A stretch of 64,000 nucleotides of DNA from Akkermansia sp. (GCA_017415555.1 JAFQGF010000028.1:1-64000); one strand, 5' to 3'; numbered from the stretch's first letter, positions 51,443 through 60,751 are shown. Made by a program: numbers and translations. The notes: a model not told the origin generated them from the letters alone.

Positions 51443-51471
51443 AGTTTACACGATTTTGCCGCACAATGCAA
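51443..51471 (-). promoter_or_regulatory. Promoter of tRNA-Tyr/tRNA-Val
   Basis: Minus-strand TTGCAT (51466-51471), 17-bp spacer, TAAACT (51443-51448), 35 nt before the tRNA-Tyr 5' end. Confidence 0.7.
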
Positions 51472-51489
51472 GCTTTTTTTTGTAATTTT

Positions 51490-52512
51490 TTAATTTTTTT
51501 GCGAATCAGGTGCTTTTCTGTAGTTTTTGCAGGCGGGGATAAGGAAAGCAAAGCCCAGAGCAATAATGACGAAGGAGAGGGCCTGCCCCTGAGTGATGCC
51601 GTACCACACGTTGGCGTCCGGTTCCTTGAAGCACTCGCAGGTGATGCGGGCGGCGGAGTAAAGGAAGCAGAAGAGGGCGGAGAAGATGCCGGCGGGGGCA
51701 TTGCGCCAGGTGAGGCGCAGGGTAATGAGAATGGCAAAGAGGATGAGGCCTTCCCCGGCAGCTTCGAAGAGCTGGGAGGGGTAGCGGGGTGTCAGGAATT
51801 GGCCGAGTGCCTCGCCGGCGGCGGGGTGCTCGCGGCAGAGGCGGAGAATGGCATCTCCGTAGCCCTCGGTAATGGCGCCGGTATTGCTCCGGAGCATGAA
51901 GTTCTCGATAGGGGCGCCAAGGGCGTGGTCCACAGCCACGCGAGCCTGAATTTGCTTTTCGATGGGGAGGGAGAACAGCTCTTGGGGAAATTTCATGGCA
52001 AGGGCGTGAGTGGCGTTACAGATGCGCCCGTAGAGTTCGCCGTTGATGAAGTTGGCTATGCGGCCGAAGAAGAGTCCGATGGTACAGACGATGGCGAGGC
52101 CATCCGTTACTGCCGGCAGAGAAAGATTGTTTCTGCGCGCGTACCATACGGCTACCAGCAGCACGCCGATGATGCCGCCATGGGATGCCATGCCTCCTTC
52201 CCATACGCGGAAGACCCACCGAGGATCCTCCACCAGACCCCGGAACCCATGCTCCGGCAGCCAGTAGAAGAAGAACTCGCCCAGACGCCCTCCCATCAGC
52301 ACACCGAGGATGCATACCCAGGTGATAAAGTCGCTCAGTTTATCGGCTTCCACGCAGTACAGTTTCTTTTTGGAGAGTTGCAACAGTACAAGGTAGCCCA
52401 GAATGAAGCCGGCTACATAGGCCAGGCCGTACCATCGTACAGCCAGGGGAGTACCCGGAATGGCAAGCAGAACCGGGTCGAGGTTGTGAATATAGGTTGC
52501 AAGAGCGCTCAT
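51490..52512 (-). CDS. lgt: Prolipoprotein diacylglyceryl transferase
   Basis: Membrane enzyme that moves diacylglycerol from phosphatidylglycerol to the lipobox cysteine, the first step in lipoprotein maturation; several lipoproteins are encoded in this window. The 340-residue protein has about seven membrane spans. RWYGLAYVAGF, the HGGIIG loop and the signature GRIANFINGELYGR (near 165-178) are visible. It has an insertion of about 60 residues after the signature (FPQELFSLPIEKQIQARVAV ...), longer than in E. coli. The ATG at 52512 is supported by the promoter; a frame start at 52560 lies upstream of it. Confidence 0.95.
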   Translation of the reverse strand: MSALATYIHNLDPVLLAIPGTPLAVRWYGLAYVAGFILGYLVLLQLSKKKLYCVEADKLSDFITWVCILGVLMGGRLGEFFFYWLPEHGFRGLVEDPRWVFRVWEGGMASHGGIIGVLLVAVWYARRNNLSLPAVTDGLAIVCTIGLFFGRIANFINGELYGRICNATHALAMKFPQELFSLPIEKQIQARVAVDHALGAPIENFMLRSNTGAITEGYGDAILRLCREHPAAGEALGQFLTPRYPSQLFEAAGEGLILFAILITLRLTWRNAPAGIFSALFCFLYSAARITCECFKEPDANVWYGITQGQALSFVIIALGFAFLIPACKNYRKAPDSQKN

Positions 52513-52525
52513 GTGGATGGATTTG

Positions 52526-52554
52526 CTTATAGCATAAGCCGGAGGGGCGCTCAA
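52526..52554 (-). promoter_or_regulatory. Promoter of lgt
   Basis: Minus-strand TTGAGC (52549-52554), 17-bp spacer, TATAAG (52526-52531), 13 nt before the ATG. Confidence 0.65.
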
Positions 52555-52670
52555 GCTCAAATGCCTGTTTATGCCTCAGAAATACCGTTCCGCTGATGGG
52601 AAATCCGCGATTTGTTCAAAAAAATCGCGTCAGAGGGAAGATTCTTCTCGCCAAGTGAGGGCGGATTGTG

Positions 52671-52676
52671 TATAAA
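52671..52676 (+). promoter_or_regulatory. Probable -10 box of the Amuc_1100-type operon
   Basis: TATAAA in a TATAAATATA stretch, 25 nt before the ATG at 52702. No good -35 box is found at the usual distance, so an activator or alternative sigma factor is possible. Confidence 0.4.
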
Positions 52677-52701
52677 TATAGCGTACATCTGAATTTTTAC
52701 C

Positions 52702-53616
52702 ATGAAAAACATCTTTTTGTCCATGTTTGCTGTGGCTGTGTGTGGTGCTATGACCGCCTCTGCCGTCGATGCTACGTCTGCTGAGGTGACTCTGGGGGCG
52801 ACTAAGGGGGCTACTCTGAAGGTGGAGAAACTGGGGACTCCGCCTTCCTATGCTTTCCCCGGCGAGGGTATGAAAACGCAGCCGATAGTTGGCTGGCAGG
52901 TGGTGAATATTCCTGTGAAGATTGAGGCCAAGAGTAAGAAGGATAATCCGAACTTTATTCCTTCTCTCAAGGTAAAGGCTCATTTGCTGTTTGAGTGCGA
53001 TACCACCAAGGAAAAAATGGAGCTTCTGAGCAAGGAAATTCAGTACAGCGATATTCCTGTAACTGCCGGTGGTAGTGATGAGAGCTCCCGCTGCGAGATG
53101 TGTGTGGGCGTGTTTATTTCCCCCTCCAGCGCAGTAAAGCTTCAGAAGAAGGGGAAGGGCGATCTGAAGGGCAAGCTCCTGGGTGTGGCTATTGAGGCGA
53201 TTCCTACCGACAAAGTGAAGGCACGCATGAACCCCGATGAGGATTGCTTCGTGGTGTTCGACAATAAGACTAAGAATAAATTGCCCTCCAAATGGTGGAC
53301 TCGCAAGGTGAACAGCAGCGGTGCTGTGGTGAACAGCGTGAACGAGACCCCCTATGCTCCCTTTATCGGTAACTTCTATCCTGCTACGGAGCCGCGTTTC
53401 GGCGGAGCAGAGATGGCTCAGGTTCCCGCTGCACCGGAGGAGCCGCTCGTGGATGGCACCGCGCCTGTGACGTCAACACCGGCAGCCGGTGAGACCGGTG
53501 CTCCTGCCGCGGATGATACGGCATCTGCGGATACCCCGGCTGTTGAGGAGGACGCCTCTACTACCAAGGGTCGCAACAAGAACAAGAAGTCGTCCCGTCG
53601 TGGCTCCCGCCGCTGA
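52702..53616 (+). CDS. Exported Amuc_1102-like protein
   Basis: A 304-residue exported protein, first gene of the pilus-like operon. It has a signal peptide (FLSMFAVAVCGAMTASA), a beta-rich domain (about 25-230, with VGWQVVNIPVKIEAKSKKD and the pair C-x2-C in SRCEMCVGVF), then an Ala/Pro/Thr/Glu-rich spacer and a strongly basic end (KGRNKNKKSSRRGSRR). By position and layout it corresponds to Amuc_1102 of A. muciniphila; the homology is recalled, not searched. It may act in the envelope together with the secretin. Terminal basic residues suggest binding to an acidic surface polymer or to DNA. Confidence 0.8.
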   Translation: MKNIFLSMFAVAVCGAMTASAVDATSAEVTLGATKGATLKVEKLGTPPSYAFPGEGMKTQPIVGWQVVNIPVKIEAKSKKDNPNFIPSLKVKAHLLFECDTTKEKMELLSKEIQYSDIPVTAGGSDESSRCEMCVGVFISPSSAVKLQKKGKGDLKGKLLGVAIEAIPTDKVKARMNPDEDCFVVFDNKTKNKLPSKWWTRKVNSSGAVVNSVNETPYAPFIGNFYPATEPRFGGAEMAQVPAAPEEPLVDGTAPVTSTPAAGETGAPAADDTASADTPAVEEDASTTKGRNKNKKSSRRGSRR

Positions 53617-53649
53617 ACTCATTTCAATTAACTTATTACTTATCTCTAT

Positions 53650-55527
53650 ATGGCTGAATATAAAACAACCGTCGCTCTTGAGATTGGCGCGCAAAGTGTC
53701 ACCATGGGCGTATTTACCCCCTCCGGTAAGGGGTTTGCGCTTTCGCGCTATGCTCGTCGGGAAATTGTACTGGACCCGGTAGAGGAGGGGATGCGCATGG
53801 ATTACGTCAGCAGTGCTATTGCAGAGCTGGTGACGGAACTCAAGGTAAAGGCGAGCGATGTACGCAATGTAGTCTCCGGTCAGCAGGTGTTCATGCGCTT
53901 TATTAAGCTGATTGCACTGGAGGATTCTAATATTGCAGAGCAGGTGAGCTATGAGGCTCAGCAGCACATTCCTTTCCCGCTGGAGGATATTATATACGAC
54001 TATCAGGAGCTGCCGGACAGCGGCACCGGAGAGACCGAGGTTCTTCTGGTGGCTATTAAGAAGGATGTGCTGGATGGTCTGAATGGCCAGGTGGAAGGCA
54101 GCGGCCTGAAGACCCGCAGCGTGGACTGCTCCATTACGTCTCTGTACAATGCCTTCAGCGTAAGTTACCCGGAAGAGGCGGAGTCTGTGATGATTCTGGA
54201 TATTGGTGCCAAGACAACCGATATTATCTTTGCGGAGTCCGGGCGCTTCTTTACCCGCTCTGTGACGGCTGCCGGTTCTTTTGTAACCAACAGCATTGCC
54301 CGCGAGTTCGGTATGAGCTTCCGCGACGCAGAGAAGCTTAAGCTGGAGTCCGGTATGGTGTCTCTGGGGAATGGGTTTACCGATAATCTGCCCGAGCAGG
54401 AGGCCGCGCTGGCTACAACCATTCGCAACGCTATGGGGCGCCTGAGCTCTGAAGTGCAGCGCACCATTAATCATTACCGTGCCCAGTACAAGGGGAATCC
54501 CCCGGTGAAGGCCTATATCTGTGGTGGTGGTGCCCGTATGCCCTATGCTGTGGAGTTCCTGCAGAGTTCTCTCAATATCCCCGTAGAGTACCTTAACCCC
54601 CTGAATGCGTTTGCTATCGGTAACGCAGTGGATGAAGATGCTCTTGCCATGGATGCCCTTTGCCTTGGTCCGATTGTGGGTGCAGCGGTAACGGGTGCCG
54701 GTGTGGGCGTATTCGGTATTGACCTGGTTCCCACCAGTGTGGGCAAGGAGCGCGCTGAGCTGCAGATGCTGCCCAAGGTGGTGGCCGGTGGTGCCGTTGC
54801 GCTGCTGGGTGCGGCTGTGTTTGCCTGGGCGGCAAACAGCTCTGCCACGGAGGCGGAGAAGATGCTGGCCAAGGCTCGTCCTGCCGTGGAGGCGATTGAG
54901 AGCATCAACTCCCGCATCGAGGGCGATAAGAACCGTTACGAGCGCTCTGTAAAAGAGCTCAATGCTCTCATGGAGCATTACACCATGCGCACTGTCTATG
55001 CGGAGTTGCTCAAGCAACTTTCCGAGCGCAGTGCATCTGTGAAATTCTGGTTTACCGAGTTTGCACCGCTTATCAACTACGAGGTGGACAAGGTGTCGCT
55101 TGTGGATTCTACGGAAGTGAAGGGTACGCGTCTGATTGACCCCGCCCGCAGCCGCGCCGCCGGCAATAACTCCGCACTTAATCAGGCCCCGGAAGCCGTG
55201 GACGTGCGTGCCCGCAACAAGGCTCCCAAGGTAACGGCTATCAGCGTAAGCGGCTATACCTCCAAGACTCCCGGTGATGAGCGCAGCCAGGCTCAGCGCC
55301 AGGTTATCTATGACCTTGTGGCCAAGAACTTCGATGAGCGCAGCGCTGACTCGCTCTTCTCCTATCAGAATGCTGATGTGATGAACAACATGAACCACTA
55401 CTACCAGTTTGTGGATTCCAACAACTCCCGTGGCCGGATTAAGGTGCCGGTGTATGTGGATAAGTTCATGATGGTGATGCCGCTCAAGACGCCTATTGCC
55501 ATTCCGGAACTCAGCGAAGGTAAGTGA
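53650..55527 (+). CDS. PilM-like actin-fold ATPase with membrane tail (Amuc_1101-like)
   Basis: A 625-residue protein. The first 370 residues match PilM, the actin-like ATPase of type IV pilus platforms: VALEIGAQSVTMGVF, QVFMRFIKL, EAQQHIPFPLEDIIYDYQEL, VMILDIGAKTTDIIF and ICGGGARMPYAVEFLQ. Unlike ordinary PilM (about 350 residues) it continues with a membrane span (KVVAGGAVALLGAAVFAWAA, near 376-395), a helical segment and an extracytoplasmic domain, so it seems to fuse the PilM and PilN-like parts. It is the second gene of the operon and the next protein has a PilO-like layout. By order it is Amuc_1101. Confidence 0.88.
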   Translation: MAEYKTTVALEIGAQSVTMGVFTPSGKGFALSRYARREIVLDPVEEGMRMDYVSSAIAELVTELKVKASDVRNVVSGQQVFMRFIKLIALEDSNIAEQVSYEAQQHIPFPLEDIIYDYQELPDSGTGETEVLLVAIKKDVLDGLNGQVEGSGLKTRSVDCSITSLYNAFSVSYPEEAESVMILDIGAKTTDIIFAESGRFFTRSVTAAGSFVTNSIAREFGMSFRDAEKLKLESGMVSLGNGFTDNLPEQEAALATTIRNAMGRLSSEVQRTINHYRAQYKGNPPVKAYICGGGARMPYAVEFLQSSLNIPVEYLNPLNAFAIGNAVDEDALAMDALCLGPIVGAAVTGAGVGVFGIDLVPTSVGKERAELQMLPKVVAGGAVALLGAAVFAWAANSSATEAEKMLAKARPAVEAIESINSRIEGDKNRYERSVKELNALMEHYTMRTVYAELLKQLSERSASVKFWFTEFAPLINYEVDKVSLVDSTEVKGTRLIDPARSRAAGNNSALNQAPEAVDVRARNKAPKVTAISVSGYTSKTPGDERSQAQRQVIYDLVAKNFDERSADSLFSYQNADVMNNMNHYYQFVDSNNSRGRIKVPVYVDKFMMVMPLKTPIAIPELSEGK

Positions 55528-55556
55528 CCCATTAACCTCATTTTAACGATACATTT

Positions 55557-56489
55557 ATGAATATTCTTGAAAATAAGCGTGTGGTCGCTCTCTCCGCTGT
55601 GTTTGCACTTGCCTTTGGCGGGCTGGTGTACTACGGGTACGACCGTTCTGTGGCCTTTGACACCGCCAAGAAAGAGCTCGACAGCATTAACGAGCGAGTG
55701 TTGGACTTTGAACAGTCCGAGTACCCGCCCACCAACGCTACGCGAAAGGCAGTGAAGGATGCTTCCAAGAAGGTGGAGGATTCCCTCAAAGCGCTGAAGG
55801 CAGATTTTGCTGCCTATGAGGTCAAGTGCATCGGCGATGGTAAGGTGATGACCTCGGTTGATTTCACTAATCAGGTGCGCGGTGCAATTGATGACCTTAA
55901 ACGGGCTGCCGGCGAGAAAGGCTGCACGCTTTCCCCGGCGGCAGAGGATCTCGGCCATGCCCCCTTTAAGAACGATGCCGCCCCGGCAGAGGAGGTGCCT
56001 TTCCGTAGTTTTCAGCTGAAGGCTGCCAAACGTGTGGCTGATATAGTGCTGGCCTCCGGTGCGCCTCTGCTGGATAAGATATATTGTGCGCCGCTGCCGG
56101 ATCCTAAGCTTCGGAAGAAGGCTGCAAACTTCCCGCTTTCACTGGAAGTCGCCTTTGAAGCCAAGCGTTGTGAAGTGGAGGACGGCAAGACGCCGGTGAG
56201 TGTGTTGCCGCAGGTGATGAACAGCCTGGCCACGGATAAGGACTTCTTCTTCAAGGTGACCGGCCTGTGGGTAGCAGCCCCTGAGGAGTCTCTGCCCACC
56301 ATGGACGAATACAAGGGTGCAACCGAAAACCCCGATGTAGGTGATGACCTGGGCGGTGAAGCTGCTCCTGCACAGGAGACGGAGGTACGCCAGATTGCTG
56401 TGCGTAAGACCGGCTCTCCGGATGAAAAAGTGCGCGTGCATATAAATCTGCAGGTGATTTACTTTAATTCCAACACGAGCAAGAAGTAA
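55557..56489 (+). CDS. Amuc_1100-like membrane-anchored protein
   Basis: A 310-residue protein with an N-terminal membrane anchor (VVALSAVFALAFGGLVYYGY), a coiled coil (about 35-95) and a globular C-terminal part with PilO-like character (FRSFQLKAAKRVADIVLASG, LPLSLEVAFEAKR). Length, order and composition fit Amuc_1100, the TLR2-active protein studied in A. muciniphila (about 317 residues). It carries a 25-residue acidic spacer (DVGDDLGGEAAPAQETEV) near the end. In the type IV pilus frame it would be the PilO-like member that links the PilM-like protein to the secretin. Confidence 0.85.
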   Translation: MNILENKRVVALSAVFALAFGGLVYYGYDRSVAFDTAKKELDSINERVLDFEQSEYPPTNATRKAVKDASKKVEDSLKALKADFAAYEVKCIGDGKVMTSVDFTNQVRGAIDDLKRAAGEKGCTLSPAAEDLGHAPFKNDAAPAEEVPFRSFQLKAAKRVADIVLASGAPLLDKIYCAPLPDPKLRKKAANFPLSLEVAFEAKRCEVEDGKTPVSVLPQVMNSLATDKDFFFKVTGLWVAAPEESLPTMDEYKGATENPDVGDDLGGEAAPAQETEVRQIAVRKTGSPDEKVRVHINLQVIYFNSNTSKK

Positions 56490-56520
56490 CCTTTATTTTA
56501 ACAACCTAATTCATTATTTT

Positions 56521-57642
56521 ATGGCTGAACAGACAAATTTCGGCAAAGGTGTTCTCGTGACGGGTATTGTGCTCGGTGTGCTCGCCGGTGGCTATGGTGC
56601 TTACATGCTGTCGAGCAATAAAGTGGACCGCCCGCAGACAGAACTGAATGTTGACAGCGGGGCGGCTGCTTCCCGGCTGGCTCAGGTGGCTGACGATGTG
56701 GCTGCTGCCCGTAAGAAAAATCACACCATTGTGGATGTGGCTCCCGAAGGTGCCGTGGTGAACGGCAAGCCTCGCTACACCCCCATCTTCTTCTCTCCTG
56801 AGCTTTGGCAGGTGTCTCTGGATGCGGAGAAGAAGAACACGGTGATTGACATTTACGACCCCACCGCACCGAATATTCACGGAGATGTGCCGAATCACTG
56901 GTTCATTTCCAACGGTATTGCAGATGCCTTGGGGCGTTCCGATGGGCTTTCGCTGGATAGCGATGGCGACGGTTTCACGAACCGCGAGGAATTCCAGGCC
57001 AGTACAAATCCCGGCGATGCTGCCAGCCTTCCTGCTCTGGTGCAGGTGGGTAAGACTCCCAAGCTGGAGGTGGTGAGCGTTTCGGAGGCTAGTGCCGTCA
57101 TTTCTGTGGATTCCACTCTGGCATACGAGACTAACCCGACTAAGGCCGGTATTAAAATCTTCTCCGCAGCCGGTGAGACGAAACCTATTCTGAAGTACTC
57201 TGACTTGGGGGTAGGTGCCACCTTCGGCATTAAGCCGGGGGACGATGGGAAGCGCTTTACCATCGTGGCCTTCGAGAAAGCTGAGTATACCGACATGTCC
57301 GGCAACAGCTCTACCGAAGCTGTGGTGAAGGTGCGCGACAATGTGACGGCCGCTGATGAGAAGGAATTCATTATCCGCTCCGGTAGCCCCACTAAGCCCC
57401 ATGCCAAGGATTATGATACCCCCAATGCCAAAGGCCGTGTTATTAAGGATACGACCGCAGAGCTTCGTGTTACTGCCGGACCGAAGGCCGGTACCACGTT
57501 CAAGGTGCAGCTGAAGGGCTCCTTTACCATCCCCGGTACGGATATCAGCTGTGTGCTGGAATCTGTGGATGGCTCCGGCAGCGTAAACGTGAAGCCCAAT
57601 GGGGTGGAAAGTCCCGTAAACGTGCCCAAGGCGGCTAAATAA
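56521..57642 (+). CDS. Amuc_1099-like membrane-anchored protein
   Basis: A 373-residue protein with an N-terminal membrane anchor (VLVTGIVLGVLAGGYGAYML) and a beta-rich periplasmic part. A short EF-hand-like or thrombospondin type-3-like segment (LDSDGDGFTNREEFQASTNPGD, split here by function not sequence) lies near 145-165 and may bind calcium. It contains at least two similar beta domains and ends VNVPKAAK. It corresponds by order to Amuc_1099, and may play the PilP-like role of contacting the secretin. The secretin gene follows after 104 nt with its own promoter. Confidence 0.8.
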   Translation: MAEQTNFGKGVLVTGIVLGVLAGGYGAYMLSSNKVDRPQTELNVDSGAAASRLAQVADDVAAARKKNHTIVDVAPEGAVVNGKPRYTPIFFSPELWQVSLDAEKKNTVIDIYDPTAPNIHGDVPNHWFISNGIADALGRSDGLSLDSDGDGFTNREEFQASTNPGDAASLPALVQVGKTPKLEVVSVSEASAVISVDSTLAYETNPTKAGIKIFSAAGETKPILKYSDLGVGATFGIKPGDDGKRFTIVAFEKAEYTDMSGNSSTEAVVKVRDNVTAADEKEFIIRSGSPTKPHAKDYDTPNAKGRVIKDTTAELRVTAGPKAGTTFKVQLKGSFTIPGTDISCVLESVDGSGSVNVKPNGVESPVNVPKAAK

Positions 57643-57705
57643 CCCGATTTTGGACGCAAAAACCAGAAAAAAAACGATAAAAACACACTTTTTTAAATTG
57701 TAGAC

Positions 57706-57734
57706 TTTACAAGTGAACAGTTTTCTGTCATAGT
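57706..57734 (+). promoter_or_regulatory. Internal promoter of the secretin gene
   Basis: TTTACA (57706-57711), 17-bp spacer, CATAGT (57729-57734), 12 nt before the ATG. It lies in the 104-base gap after the Amuc_1099-like gene, so the secretin can be made apart from the rest of the operon. Confidence 0.7.
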
Positions 57735-57746
57735 TTAGACATTACC

Positions 57747-60479
57747 ATGAACCACGCACCTCTCATTACCTCAAAGACCACGATGATGCTCGCCGCCATC
57801 GCTCTGTCCTGCCCCTTCGCACAGGCCGGTACAGAGGGTTATCTGAGCACATCGACCGCCGCCGGTACCAGCGAAGTCGGCCCCACCGCCGTGTATGCCG
57901 GTCAGCAGAGCATCAACATGCGCGAGACCGCTCGCCGTCAGGCTATGCAGCAGGAAGCTCAGCAGCTTCTGCAGGAAGGCCGCGATGCTTATCATGCCGG
58001 TAAGTATTCTGTCGCACTGGAGAAGTTTAAGGCCGCTTGGAACCGCGTGCCCAAGGCTCCCGCCACTCAGGTGCTCCAGGAGCACATTGTTGCCGTTATC
58101 GGCGATGCTTCCATCGCTGTGGCCGGTGACTATGCCAAGGTTGGCCGTTACGACGATGCCGAGCAGCTTCTGCTGGAAGTCCTTTCCCGTGACCCGGAGA
58201 ACAAGCGTGCTCGTCGCGACCTCTCCATGCTGCGCGACCCCGTGCGCAACAATCCTGCTCTGGATCCCCAGCATGTGCGCGACGTTGAGGAGGTGAATCG
58301 TCTGCTTTCCCTGGCCTATGGCTATTATGATTTGGGCAAGTACAACGATGCCTACTCCACCTTTGCGCAGGTGATTAAGATTGACCCCTACAACAAGGCT
58401 GCCCGTGCCGGTCAGGAGGCTGTTTCCAAGCGCCGCATCAGCTACTACCAGGGGGCTCGTAATGCTTTCCGTGCCAAGGCTCTGGCTGAGGTAGATGCCC
58501 TCTGGGAGGAGCAGGAACCCCAGGAGCTGCCCGATATCGAAATCGGTGGCGGGGAGTCTGCTGCCACTGTGTCCGAGCGTCAGATTGCCAACGATCAGAA
58601 TCTGAGCAAGATGCAGATTACCTCTGTAAACTTTGAGGATACCCCCATTGAAGATGCTCTGGACTTCCTCCGTGGCGAGGCTCGCAAGAGCGGTGTTCAG
58701 ATTAACTTCATCTTTGAGCGCCCCCGTACGCCTGTTGCTACCACTCAGTCTGCCTCTGTAGATGAGGAAGGTGAGGAGGTGGCCGAGGCTGTGGAGCAGG
58801 CTCCGCAGGAGGCCGTTGTGACCAGCCTGAAGGTGCAGGGTGTTACCGCCAAGGAACTCCTCCAGATGATTTGCGCCCAGGCCGGCTGCCAGTACCGCGT
58901 GGAGGATACCGGTATTGTCGTGTACCAGACCGGTGCCGGTGTGGAGCGTATGTTCAAGCGCCAGTGGAAGGTCGCCCGCGACTTCTTCGATGGCGGTGAT
59001 AGTGAGGATGAGGATGACTCCGGCGATGAGGAGGACGGATTCGGCGATGATTCCTCTTCCAAGAGTAAGAAGGGTAAAGTGGATGCCGTGGCCGCTCTGC
59101 GCGCTGCCGGTGTAGGCTTCCCCAAGGGTGCTTCCGCTCAGTACTCCAACCGCACCGGTATGCTGACGGTGGAGAACACTGCTGACAACCTGGACGCTGT
59201 GGAAGAGGCTGTGAACGAGTATCGCCGCCAGATGCCGCAGATGATTAAGGTGAGCGCCAAGTTCGTGGAGGTTTCCCAGACCAATGAGGAGGAGCTTTCC
59301 TTCGACTGGGTGGTGAATCCCTTCTCCGTAGCTAACAATGGTTCCACATATCTGGGTGGTGTGAACGGCACCAGCTCCGACCCCCTTCGCACGGTGAAGG
59401 ATTTCGTGAGCTCCGGTGGTACGGCCTACACCAACAATAAGTCCAACAATGGTTCCTGGCCCATTTCCAGCAGTGCTCTGTCCGATGGTACAGACCCCAT
59501 CTCTAACGGCTTGATGACCGGTGGTCTTCGTTCCGGTTCCGGCGCTTTGACCGGCAGCTCCATGGACTCCCTGGTGACCTCCGGCTCTGCTGCTGCTAAT
59601 ACATCCCGTACGCCCGCTCCCGGCATCCTGTCCCTCTCCGGTATTTACAATGAGGGCTCCTTCCAGATGATTATGCGTGGCCTGTCCCAGAAGAAGGGCG
59701 TGGATATCATGTCCGCTCCCAGCCTGGTAGCCCGTCCCGGCGAGCTGGAGTACACCCCCGAGCCCGATCCGCTGGCAAGCGACCAGGGCGGCGACAACGG
59801 TTGCGCCAAGATTGAGGTGATTCGCCGCTTCATCTATCCCTCCGCTTACGATGCTCCGGAGCTGGGTGGTGCCAACAACAATAACAATAATAACAACAAC
59901 TGGAACAACAACAATACCTCCATGCCGATTGCTTCGCCGGCCAACCCCTCCGAGTGGGCTGTGGAAGAAGTTGGTATCGTGATGCGCTTTAAGGTGGACG
60001 ACCTGGAGGGTAACGATATCATCAAGTTCAATCACTTCGAGATTAAGGTGGTGAACTTCGAAGGTTTCGTGAACTACGGTTCCCCCATTACAGCCGGTAT
60101 TGCGAACGACACGGAGATTCAGCATATCACTCTTACCGAGAACCGCATTGATATGCCCATCTTCAGCCGTCGTTACATCAACTCTAACCCCTGCATCTAT
60201 GATGGTCACACCATCGCCATCGGTGGTATGATTGAGGATAATGTGCAGAAGGTGGAGGATAAGGTGCCCGTGTTCGGTGACCTGCCCCTGGTTGGCCGCT
60301 TCTTCCGCAGCAATGCTGAGTCTCACGTTCGTAAGAACCTGATGATCTTCGTGACGGCTGAGAAGATTGACCCGACCGGTAAGCCCACTCGTCTTCGCGA
60401 TGTTGGTACGGGTGATAACCCCACCGCCGGTACTTCCTCTCCGAGCCTTTTCCCGGATGACGGTCTCGTCAATCCCTGA
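57747..60479 (+). CDS. Secretin (type II/IV outer-membrane channel, Amuc_1098-like)
   Basis: A 910-residue outer-membrane secretin. After a signal peptide (MMLAAIALSCPFAQA) it has a TPR-like part (about 65-240: YHAGKYSVALEKFKAAWNRVP, GRYDDAEQLLLEVLSRDP, GKYNDAYSTFAQVIKIDP). Two N-domains of the secretin/TonB type follow (VNFEDTPIEDALDFLRGEA, VTAKELLQMICAQAG, YSNRTGMLTVENTADNLD), then the C-domain with VSAKFVEVSQTNEEELSFDW and the closing GHTIAIGGMIEDNVQKVEDKVPVFGDLPLVGRFFRS. Low-complexity stretches (Asp/Glu-rich near 415-440, Asn-rich near 710-722) interrupt the domains. TPR fused to a secretin is typical of Verrucomicrobiota. A strong terminator follows. Confidence 0.93.
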   Translation: MNHAPLITSKTTMMLAAIALSCPFAQAGTEGYLSTSTAAGTSEVGPTAVYAGQQSINMRETARRQAMQQEAQQLLQEGRDAYHAGKYSVALEKFKAAWNRVPKAPATQVLQEHIVAVIGDASIAVAGDYAKVGRYDDAEQLLLEVLSRDPENKRARRDLSMLRDPVRNNPALDPQHVRDVEEVNRLLSLAYGYYDLGKYNDAYSTFAQVIKIDPYNKAARAGQEAVSKRRISYYQGARNAFRAKALAEVDALWEEQEPQELPDIEIGGGESAATVSERQIANDQNLSKMQITSVNFEDTPIEDALDFLRGEARKSGVQINFIFERPRTPVATTQSASVDEEGEEVAEAVEQAPQEAVVTSLKVQGVTAKELLQMICAQAGCQYRVEDTGIVVYQTGAGVERMFKRQWKVARDFFDGGDSEDEDDSGDEEDGFGDDSSSKSKKGKVDAVAALRAAGVGFPKGASAQYSNRTGMLTVENTADNLDAVEEAVNEYRRQMPQMIKVSAKFVEVSQTNEEELSFDWVVNPFSVANNGSTYLGGVNGTSSDPLRTVKDFVSSGGTAYTNNKSNNGSWPISSSALSDGTDPISNGLMTGGLRSGSGALTGSSMDSLVTSGSAAANTSRTPAPGILSLSGIYNEGSFQMIMRGLSQKKGVDIMSAPSLVARPGELEYTPEPDPLASDQGGDNGCAKIEVIRRFIYPSAYDAPELGGANNNNNNNNNWNNNNTSMPIASPANPSEWAVEEVGIVMRFKVDDLEGNDIIKFNHFEIKVVNFEGFVNYGSPITAGIANDTEIQHITLTENRIDMPIFSRRYINSNPCIYDGHTIAIGGMIEDNVQKVEDKVPVFGDLPLVGRFFRSNAESHVRKNLMIFVTAEKIDPTGKPTRLRDVGTGDNPTAGTSSPSLFPDDGLVNP

Positions 60480-60505
60480 TTCGGAACTGGTTCACTGGTA
60501 ATTTG

Positions 60506-60540
60506 GCCTGCCTCTGCAAGTGCAGAGGCAGGCTTTCCGT
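60506..60540 (+). terminator. Terminator of the secretin operon
   Basis: GCCTGCCTCTGCA and TGCAGAGGCAGGC form a 13-bp perfect stem followed by TTTCCGTTT. Confidence 0.85.
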
Positions 60541-60613
60541 TTGCTGGGCGCGACTCTTCCGGGCAGAATGTTCGGGAAATGAGCAAAAAAATAGAAAAAA
60601 ATGAAAATAAAGC

Positions 60614-60642
60614 TTGCCAAGGCGGCGAGAGTGTGATAAATT
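60614..60642 (+). promoter_or_regulatory. Promoter of tRNA-Glu
   Basis: TTGCCA (60614-60619), 17-bp spacer, TAAATT (60637-60642), 35 nt before the tRNA, the same distance as for tRNA-Tyr. Confidence 0.7.
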
Positions 60643-60677
60643 GCCTGCGCACAGTCAGAAGTGGCCGTGATTCTAGT

Positions 60678-60751
60678 GTCTGGATCGTCTAGTCGGCCTA
60701 GGACACCCGCCTTTCACGCGGGCAACACGGGTTCGAATCCCGTTCCAGATG
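60678..60751 (+). tRNA. tRNA-Glu (TTC)
   Basis: A 74-nt cloverleaf: acceptor GTCTGGA/TCCAGAT, D arm with CGGCCTAGG, anticodon stem CCCGC/GCGGG and loop CTTTCAC (anticodon TTC), T arm ACGGG TTCGAAT CCCGT. CCA is not encoded. Confidence 0.93.
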
